36,359 nt of DNA. Source: Elusimicrobiota bacterium (GTDB lineage: Bacteria; CG03). Every line of letters starts with the position of its first letter. Within the stretch, counting starts at the first letter, position 1. This document shows positions 30,649-36,359 of the stretch, piece by piece. Below the pieces are notes generated by a model. The model was not told the DNA's origin. It searched no databases and worked only from the letters and a program-made list of their open reading frames with translations. Position numbers and translations under genes: made by a program. Location of the stretch: positions 1 through 36,359 of the forward strand of contig JAGHAG010000096.1 in NCBI GenBank assembly GCA_021161625.1. The letters are read 5' to 3'.

Positions 30649-32012
30649 TAGGACAGGTAAAAAGGATTCATTTTGTTGGAATTGGCGGAAGTGGTATGAG
30701 TGGTATTGCAGAAGTTTTAAAAAGGGAAGGGTTTGATGTAAGTGGCAGTGATATAAGTCCATCTGCAACAATCAATCATTTAAAAAAACTTGGCTGTAGA
30801 ATAACAATAGGACATTCCTCAAAAAACATAAAAAACGCAGATGTTGTTGTGGTTTCCTCTGCTGTGGGTAATGATAATATTGAGGTTGTTTCAGCAAACA
30901 GAAAAAAAATTCCGGTTATTCAAAGGGCAGAGATGCTTGCAGAACTTATGAGGATAAAATACGGAATTGCCATAGCAGGCACCCACGGGAAGACATCCAC
31001 AACCTCAATGGTGGGGCAGATTCTTTTTACCGCGGGCTATGACCCGACAATAGTTGTTGGGGGGATTTTTAAAAATATCGCAACAGGGGGATACAGTGGT
31101 AAGGGAGATTTTCTCGTTGCAGAAGCCGATGAATCGGATGCATCCTTTTTAAAACTTTCGCCTGTTTTTGTCATTGTTACAAATATAGATGATGACCACA
31201 TAAGTTTCTATGGGGATATGGATAACTTAAAGCAAACTTTTGTTGATTTTATCAACAGCATCCCTTTTTATGGTCTTGCAGTTATGTGTGCAGATGATGT
31301 AAACATCTGTGAAATTCTTCCGCAAATAAGAAAGAAATATGTAACATATGGATTTTCAAAAAATGCCGATTACAGGATTGAGATAAAGAAAAAAAATTTT
31401 TTGAGTACAACTTATGACCTTTTTTACAAAGGGAAGAAGACAGGGACTTTTACAGTCCCCCAGCCCGGCATTCACAATGTTTTAAATTCTGCAGCTGCTT
31501 CGGTTCTATGCCACAATCTTGGTGTAAGAATTTCCAGAATAAAGGAAGGCCTAAAAAACTATCTTGGTGTGGCAAGGAGATTTGAAATAAAAGGCATGAA
31601 AAAAGGCATAATTTTTGTAGATGATTATGCCCATCATCCAACAGAGATAAAGGCAACCCTGAAAGCAGCAAGAGAAACATGGCCTGAAAGGAGAATTTTT
31701 GTTCTCTTTCAGCCCCACAGATACACCCGAACAAAGGAACAGGCATATCAGCTTGGTCATGCGTTTGAAAAGGCAGATGAGGTAAGCATTCTTCCAATCT
31801 ATTCAGCAGGTGAGAGAAAAATCCCGGGTATAACTTCCCGGCTAATCTGGCAAAATATTCCCCGTGGCATCAGAAAAAAGTTTTTCCTTTCAAAGGAAGA
31901 GGCAATACAGAAAATCCCTGCTCTGCTGAAAGAAAACGATGTCTTTATAACAGTTGGAGCAGGCGATGTTTTCAGGGTTGGCGAAAAGGTTTTAAAAAAA
32001 ATAAAAATATAG
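30645..32012 (+). CDS. murC: UDP-N-acetylmuramate-L-alanine ligase
   Basis: 455 residues. The N-terminal HFVGIGGSGMSGIAE (7-21) binds UDP, Gly-Thr-His-Gly-Lys-Thr-Ser (near 112) is the ATP loop, and Glu-Ala-Asp-Glu-Ser-Asp near 159 binds Mg2+. It adds L-alanine to UDP-MurNAc in cytoplasmic peptidoglycan synthesis. The ATG overlaps the rpoD stop (ATGA), so it is part of the same operon. No other mur genes are nearby. A terminator follows 22 bases after the stop. Confidence 0.96.
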   Translation: MIGQVKRIHFVGIGGSGMSGIAEVLKREGFDVSGSDISPSATINHLKKLGCRITIGHSSKNIKNADVVVVSSAVGNDNIEVVSANRKKIPVIQRAEMLAELMRIKYGIAIAGTHGKTSTTSMVGQILFTAGYDPTIVVGGIFKNIATGGYSGKGDFLVAEADESDASFLKLSPVFVIVTNIDDDHISFYGDMDNLKQTFVDFINSIPFYGLAVMCADDVNICEILPQIRKKYVTYGFSKNADYRIEIKKKNFLSTTYDLFYKGKKTGTFTVPQPGIHNVLNSAAASVLCHNLGVRISRIKEGLKNYLGVARRFEIKGMKKGIIFVDDYAHHPTEIKATLKAARETWPERRIFVLFQPHRYTRTKEQAYQLGHAFEKADEVSILPIYSAGERKIPGITSRLIWQNIPRGIRKKFFLSKEEAIQKIPALLKENDVFITVGAGDVFRVGEKVLKKIKI

Positions 32013-32033
32013 TATAATAGAATTTGCGGGAAA

Positions 32034-32061
32034 GAGGGTTTAAAAAACCCTCATTTTTTTT
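32034..32061 (+). terminator. Rho-independent terminator of the rpoD-murC operon
   Basis: GAGGGTTT (32034-32041) pairs with AAACCCTC (32045-32052) over a three-base A loop, followed by A and eight Ts (32054-32061). It separates murC from rimP. Confidence 0.9.
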
Positions 32062-32077
32062 AACCCAAAATTTGTTA

Positions 32078-32086
32078 TGGTATAGA
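32078..32086 (+). promoter_or_regulatory. Possible extended -10 promoter of rimP-nusA-infB-rbfA
   Basis: TG, one base, TATAGA (32081-32086) is an extended -10 element. The -35 position (about 32058-32063) is only TTTTAA. It lies between the terminator and the GAGGAG ribosome site of rimP, where a promoter is needed. Confidence 0.45.
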
Positions 32087-32114
32087 AAAGGCAAAAAATA
32101 GGTTGAGGAGAAAA

Positions 32115-32531
32115 ATGGAAGAAGAAAGAATTTTTGAGATTGTAAAAAGAGAGGCGCGCCTGCTTGGGCTGGAAATTTGTGAAATCAAATTTAACAGAAA
32201 AGCAGAAAGATTAATGGTTGTGATAGATAAAGAGGGTGGTGTGAGTGTTGAGGATTGTGCTGATTTAAACAGGAAACTTTTAGATGTCTTTCAGGGACCT
32301 GATTATTTGAATGTAAACATTACTGTTTCTTCTCCTGGACTGAATAGACCTTTAAAAACACTGGATGAATTCAGGAGGAAAATTTCCTTTACTGTTGTTA
32401 TAGAAAAAACTGATGGGACAAAAAAAACAGGCAAAATTTTAAGGGTAGATGATGAAAGTGTGTATATAGCAGCACCACTTGAGGAAAAAATTCCTGTAAG
32501 TCAAATTGTAAAAGCGAGGATTGTGATATGA
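32115..32531 (+). CDS. rimP: Ribosome maturation factor RimP
   Basis: 138 residues. The family segment Val-Ser-Ser-Pro-Gly-Leu-Asn-Arg-Pro-Leu (near 73-82) and the N-terminal alpha/beta domain followed by a small SH3-like domain are visible. RimP assists 30S assembly. A TTG at 32103 could add four residues, but GAGGAG ends four bases before the ATG at 32115, so I chose that. It overlaps nusA by four bases (ATGA). The order rimP-nusA-infB-rbfA is the conserved bacterial one. Confidence 0.93.
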   Translation: MEEERIFEIVKREARLLGLEICEIKFNRKAERLMVVIDKEGGVSVEDCADLNRKLLDVFQGPDYLNVNITVSSPGLNRPLKTLDEFRRKISFTVVIEKTDGTKKTGKILRVDDESVYIAAPLEEKIPVSQIVKARIVI

Positions 32532-33574
32532 AATCAAGAGAATTTATGGCTGCATTGGACCAGATTGAATATGAAAAGGGCATCCCCAAAAATGAAATTA
32601 TGGAACTGATAGAAAATGCGGTTCGCAAAGCCCTTGAAAAACATTATTATCTTGCATCCCGCTACAGAGTGGCTCTTGATAGAGAAACAGGTAAAATTTC
32701 AGCGTGGGGTATAAAAAAAGTTTGTAAAGAAGTTGAAAATCCAAAAGAGGAAATTTCTCTTAAAGAAGCAAAAAGGATAAAGCCCGAAGTTGAGATTCAA
32801 GAAGAAATTGAGATACCCATAGATATCAATGAAATTGCCCGAATTGCAAGCGAAACCACCCAGAAGGTTATATCCCAGAGAATAAGGGAGCATGAAAAAA
32901 GCATAATATACAAAAAATACAAATCCCTGATCGGTGAAGTTATTACTGGAAGGGTTTTCAGATTTATAGGGAGGAAGGCAATAATTGATTTAAACGATAC
33001 AGAAGCAATTCTTCCTGCAGACGCTCAGATACCAAAACAGTTTTTGAGATTAAATTCACATATCAGAGCACTTGTTCAGGATGTTTCAGGAAATGAAAAA
33101 AAATTCAATATAATTCTTTCAAGAACTTCACCTGAACTTGTTAAAAAACTTTTAAGAGAAGAAGTTCCAGAAGTGGCAAGTGGAGAGGTTGAAATTTTAA
33201 AAGTTGTAAGGGAGCCGGGTTTAAGGTCAAAAATTCTGGTTTCAACGAAAAATAAAAAAGTTGACCCTGTTGGAACATGTGTTGGCATGAGAGGAGCAAG
33301 GATCAAAACAATAATAAACGAACTTGGTGGAGAAAAGATGGATGTAATAAATGCCAATTTGCCTTTAAAAAATTTAATCGCAGCCTCTTTGGCACCTGTA
33401 AAACTGGCGCCTCAGAATGTTGAGATTGTTGATGAAGAAAAGAAAATTGCAAGGGTTTTTGTTACTCCTTCCCAGAGACCGCAGGTAATAGGAGTGGATG
33501 GGAAGAATATCGCCCTTGCAGGGCAACTGCTTGGATGGAAAATAGAAGTGGAAAACTTGCAGGAGAAAAAATGA
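32528..33574 (+). CDS. nusA: Transcription elongation/termination factor NusA
   Basis: 348 residues: N-terminal polymerase-binding domain (1-125), S1 domain starting at Ile-Gly-Glu-Val-Ile-Thr-Gly-Arg-Val (about 137-145), and two KH domains, the first with Asp-Pro-Val-Gly-Thr-Cys-Val-Gly-Met-Arg-Gly-Ala-Arg near 245. There is no acidic repeat C-terminal extension, as in many non-proteobacterial NusA. It binds RNA polymerase and influences pausing and antitermination. It overlaps rimP and infB by four bases each. The usual ylxR and ylxQ genes are absent between it and infB. Confidence 0.96.
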   Translation: MKSREFMAALDQIEYEKGIPKNEIMELIENAVRKALEKHYYLASRYRVALDRETGKISAWGIKKVCKEVENPKEEISLKEAKRIKPEVEIQEEIEIPIDINEIARIASETTQKVISQRIREHEKSIIYKKYKSLIGEVITGRVFRFIGRKAIIDLNDTEAILPADAQIPKQFLRLNSHIRALVQDVSGNEKKFNIILSRTSPELVKKLLREEVPEVASGEVEILKVVREPGLRSKILVSTKNKKVDPVGTCVGMRGARIKTIINELGGEKMDVINANLPLKNLIAASLAPVKLAPQNVEIVDEEKKIARVFVTPSQRPQVIGVDGKNIALAGQLLGWKIEVENLQEKK

Positions 33575-35802
33575 GGGTAAGAGATCTGGCAAAAGAACTT
33601 GGCATTTCTTCAAAGGAGTTGATATCTCAACTTGAAAAAATAGGCATAAAGGGTAAAAAAGCTCCATCCGGACTTTCAGAAGAAGAGTTGGAAAAGTTTT
33701 ATTCACACAAAAAAGGAAAACAAGCCCAAAAGGAAGAAGCAATTCAGGAAGTTTCAAAAAAGCCCGTAAAAAAAACAGGAAAGAAGAAAGCAGACAAAGT
33801 TATAACTGTTTCAAAACTTGCAAAAGAACTGGGGGCAGAAAGTAAGGTTGTAATTGAAGAAATAAAAAAAGCAGGTTTTGGAAGTAAAAGGGCAAATTCC
33901 GGCTTAACACAGGAGGAGGCGGATAGAATAAGGGATATTTTCTTAAATCCTCCTGAGCAGAAAGCAGAGGAGAAGGTAGAAGAAAAAAAGGTAGTTCAAA
34001 AGATAGAAGAAGCCAAAGAAAAAGTAGAGGAAAAACCTGAAGAAATCACACCACAAAAAAATATCATAAAAATAGATGTTACCACAACTGTTGGAGAACT
34101 TGCCGAAAAGATGGGACTCAAACCAGGTGATCTTATAAAGAAACTTTTAAAACAGGGGATTGTTGCAACAATCAATCAGCGTCTTGATTTAGAAGTTGCC
34201 TCACTGATTGTTCAGGAAGAGGGGTTTGAGCCAGAAATTGTTGACATATATGAAGATGAAATAGAAAAGGAAGATGACAGACAGCCACAGCGCGCCCGCC
34301 CGCGTCCCCCGATTGTTACGGTTATGGGGCATGTTGACCATGGAAAGACCTCTCTTCTTGATTATATTAGAAAGTCGCATATAGCACAGAAAGAGGCAGG
34401 CGCCATTACCCAGCATATAGGAGCATATCAGATAGACCACAAAGGTTCAAAAATAACTTTTATAGACACTCCTGGTCATGAAGCATTTACAACAATGCGG
34501 TTAAGAGGTGCCCAGGTCACAGACATTGTGGTTCTTGTTGTTGCTGCAGATGATGGGGTTATGCCACAGACAAGAGAAGCAATAAGTCATGCCCGTCTTG
34601 CAGGGGTTCCTATAATTGTTGCAATAAACAAAATAGACCTTCCTCAGGCAAATGTTGAAAATGTAAAACAGCAACTTACTTCTGAAAATTTGATACCTGA
34701 GGAATGGGGAGGTAAAACAATTGTAATACCGATTTCTGCAAAAACCGGACAGGGTGTTGATGAATTGCTGGATATGATTATTTTACAGGCAGAACTCAAT
34801 GAAATAAAAGCAGACCCTGAATGCAGGGCAAGAGGTGTTGTGCTTGAGGCAACTCTGGATAAAAGAAGGGGTCCTGTTGCCACAGTAATTATTCTTGAAG
34901 GCACATTAAAAATAGGTGAGCCTTTTATCTGTGGATTTACAGGTGGTAAAGTAAGAGCCATGCAGAAAGACGACGGCTCTTTTACAAGACAAGCCCCACC
35001 AGGAACTCCTGTTGAAATTTTAGGATTTTCTGACCTTCCTCAGGCAGGCGATGAGTTCAGAGGTATAAAAAATGAAAGACAACTCAGGGATATAATAGAA
35101 TCAAGGAAAAAGGTTCTGGCTGAAATGAAGAAAAAAACGCAAGTTCTTTCCGGAAGCATTATTGATGATGAAAGGTGTCTCCGTTTGATTATAAAAGCAG
35201 ATGTTTCAGGAACTCTTGAAGCAATAAAAGATGCCCTTTCAAAACTTTCCCATCCTGAAGTTAGTGTGAAAATTGTCCACGCAGGCGTCGGAATTATCAA
35301 CAAAAGCGATGTTCTACTTGCCGAGGCGTCAAAGTCAATGATAATAGGGTTCAATGTTAAGGTTGACCCTCAGGCTGAGACAGAAGCAGGCAAAAGTTTT
35401 GTTGAGATAAGAAATTACAATGTAATATACCATCTTATTGATGACATAAAAAAAGCACTTGAAGGAAAACTTGCACCGGTTTATAAAGAAGAAAAAATTG
35501 GTGAAGCAGAGGTTTTAAAGATTTTTTACATATCAAGGATTGGCACAATTGCAGGCTGCATTGTAAAGCAGGGCAGAATAAAAAACGCAGCCCCGGCCCA
35601 GCTTGTAAGGGATGGAAACATTGTTTATAAAGGAGAAATTGCCTCTCTTAGAAGATTCAAGGAAGATGTCTCTGAAGTTCAGGAAGGTATAGAATGTGGA
35701 ATTTTGCTTAAAAATTTCAGTGACATAAAACCCGGTGACATTATAGAAGTTTTTAAAAAGGAAAGAATTGCAAGGGCACTGGAAGAGGAAATTGAAAAAT
35801 GA
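33571..35802 (+). CDS. infB: Translation initiation factor IF-2
   Basis: 743 residues. Three IF2_N-like helical modules lie at about 1-45, 80-130 and 165-215; the middle linker is Lys/Glu-rich. The GTPase domain has GHVDHGKTS (near 253), Asp-Thr-Pro-Gly-His-Glu (near 300), Asn-Lys-Ile-Asp (near 354) and Ser-Ala-Lys near 391. Domains II to IV follow and end with the fMet-tRNA binding part. The start at 33571 overlaps the nusA stop (ATGA) with AGGAG five bases upstream; an earlier ATG at 33535 reaches into nusA and lacks this. Confidence 0.96.
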   Translation: MRVRDLAKELGISSKELISQLEKIGIKGKKAPSGLSEEELEKFYSHKKGKQAQKEEAIQEVSKKPVKKTGKKKADKVITVSKLAKELGAESKVVIEEIKKAGFGSKRANSGLTQEEADRIRDIFLNPPEQKAEEKVEEKKVVQKIEEAKEKVEEKPEEITPQKNIIKIDVTTTVGELAEKMGLKPGDLIKKLLKQGIVATINQRLDLEVASLIVQEEGFEPEIVDIYEDEIEKEDDRQPQRARPRPPIVTVMGHVDHGKTSLLDYIRKSHIAQKEAGAITQHIGAYQIDHKGSKITFIDTPGHEAFTTMRLRGAQVTDIVVLVVAADDGVMPQTREAISHARLAGVPIIVAINKIDLPQANVENVKQQLTSENLIPEEWGGKTIVIPISAKTGQGVDELLDMIILQAELNEIKADPECRARGVVLEATLDKRRGPVATVIILEGTLKIGEPFICGFTGGKVRAMQKDDGSFTRQAPPGTPVEILGFSDLPQAGDEFRGIKNERQLRDIIESRKKVLAEMKKKTQVLSGSIIDDERCLRLIIKADVSGTLEAIKDALSKLSHPEVSVKIVHAGVGIINKSDVLLAEASKSMIIGFNVKVDPQAETEAGKSFVEIRNYNVIYHLIDDIKKALEGKLAPVYKEEKIGEAEVLKIFYISRIGTIAGCIVKQGRIKNAAPAQLVRDGNIVYKGEIASLRRFKEDVSEVQEGIECGILLKNFSDIKPGDIIEVFKKERIARALEEEIEK

Positions 35803-36161
35803 AGGGCTGGAGAAGCCAGCGACTTTCAAAACAGTTGAGGCGTGAAATAAATGAAATCATAAAAAGTGATTTCCAGATACCTGAATCAATAATTCTTACA
35901 GTTACGGATGTTACGATTTCAAAGGATTTTAGAAGTTGTAAGGTTTTTTTAAGCATTTTTTCGTGTGAAGATGAATCTATTGAGGATGCTGAAAAATATA
36001 TTCTTGAACTTTTTACCCAGAAAGCAGGTTATTTTAAGTATATAATTGGCAAGCATATGAGGATAAAAAAAATTCCAAATGTTTCGTTTGTAATTGACCA
36101 CACACCAAAAAAGGCGGCAGAGGTTTTTGACATTCTTGATAGAATTTCAAAATCAAAATAA
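35799..36161 (+). CDS. rbfA: Ribosome-binding factor A
   Basis: 120 residues, the normal RbfA length, with the KH-fold pattern: an N-terminal helix, the Val-Thr-Ile-Ser-Lys-Asp-Phe-Arg-Ser-Cys-Lys-Val strand (about 38-49), and the Arg-Ile-Lys-Lys-Ile-Pro-Asn-Val-Ser-Phe-Val-Ile-Asp strand (about 87-99). It is a cold-shock and late 30S maturation factor. The ATGA overlap with infB makes it the last gene of the operon. No truB follows in the window. Confidence 0.94.
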   Translation: MKGWRSQRLSKQLRREINEIIKSDFQIPESIILTVTDVTISKDFRSCKVFLSIFSCEDESIEDAEKYILELFTQKAGYFKYIIGKHMRIKKIPNVSFVIDHTPKKAAEVFDILDRISKSK

Positions 36162-36359
36162 GAAAAGTGATATGGAGACAAGAAAATAAAGTGACAAGGA
36201 AAAAAGAGGATAGAGGACAGAGGATAGAGGAAAGAAAGAAATGTTAAATCACAAATTCCAAACAAGGATTAAATCCCAAATTCCAAATAACAAACCACAG
36301 CCCATCTCCAGATGGGCTGGGCCCCGCCCTTTTGAAAAAGGGCGGTGGTCCCAAACAAA
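36162..36359. repeat. Repeat-rich spacer at the window end
   Basis: 198 bases without a gene. It holds AAGTGATATGGAGACAAGA (36166-36184), which resembles 21298-21325, a purine-rich GAGGATAGAGGACAGAGGAT stretch like those at 21238 and 24128, CAAATTCCAAA twice (about 36252 and 36277), and two strong hairpins: AGCCCATCT/AGATGGGCT (36299-36307, 36310-36318) and CCGCCCTTTT/AAAAGGGCGG (36324-36333, 36336-36345). The hairpins may end the rbfA transcript, but no T-run follows. Confidence 0.7.

Overview
This is an AT-rich, gene-dense bacterial window with about 33 protein genes, one tRNA and several kinds of dispersed repeat. The core genes (rimP-nusA-infB-rbfA, rpsU-dnaG-rpoD, murC, murI, ftsEX, rng, type IV pilins) fit a free-living, peptidoglycan-containing bacterium. 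The csaB plus DUF5693 pair, anaerobe-type radical SAM and CoA-disulfide-reductase-like genes, and 'text-like' intergenic repeats suggest an uncultivated low-GC lineage. I cannot name the phylum from sequence alone.

Layout. (1) 1-5361, minus strand: an envelope and salvage operon, udp-cdd-DUF5693-csaB-ftsE-ftsX and then the start of a secreted coiled-coil protein that is probably the FtsX partner (EnvC/M23 type). (2) 5444-12477, plus strand: two giant, almost purely coiled-coil proteins in tandem, essentially free of proline; the first carries an apparent one-base deletion near 8270. They are divergent from udp, and the two promoters share one -35 region. (3) 12478-12710: repeat-rich spacer. 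(4) 12711-17648, minus strand: rng, pilin, a receiver-like/membrane/FlgD-like protein, a HAMP membrane protein, murI, queD. (5) 17713-21228, plus strand: tRNA-Val(TAC), a fragment resembling a tRNA 3' end, a GGQ release-factor-like gene, a nucleosidase-like gene, a GT2 glycosyltransferase, an unknown gene and a SplB-like radical SAM gene. (6) 21229-24127: repeat spacer, a PIN toxin/antitoxin pair, a second pilin, queC, queE. (7) 24162-25496, minus: CoA-disulfide reductase/NADH oxidase-like flavoprotein. (8) 25615-32012, plus: HIT, rpsU, NIF3, dnaG, rpoD, murC (an expanded macromolecular-synthesis operon), then a clear terminator. (9) 32115-36161: rimP, nusA, infB, rbfA, then a repeat spacer to the end.

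Most genes overlap or abut (many ATGA overlaps), so units 1, 4, 8 and 9 are probably true operons. Queuosine precursor genes are split between unit 4 (queD) and unit 6 (queC, queE).

The most interesting signals are: a 29-bp imperfect palindrome in three copies, one intergenic and two inside reading frames (in one pilin it added exactly 11 codons and duplicated the prepilin-peptidase motif); the tandem proline-free coiled-coil giants; a receiver-like domain with Glu at the phospho-acceptor site fused through membrane segments to a FlgD-like domain; and two divergent promoter pairs with overlapping core elements.
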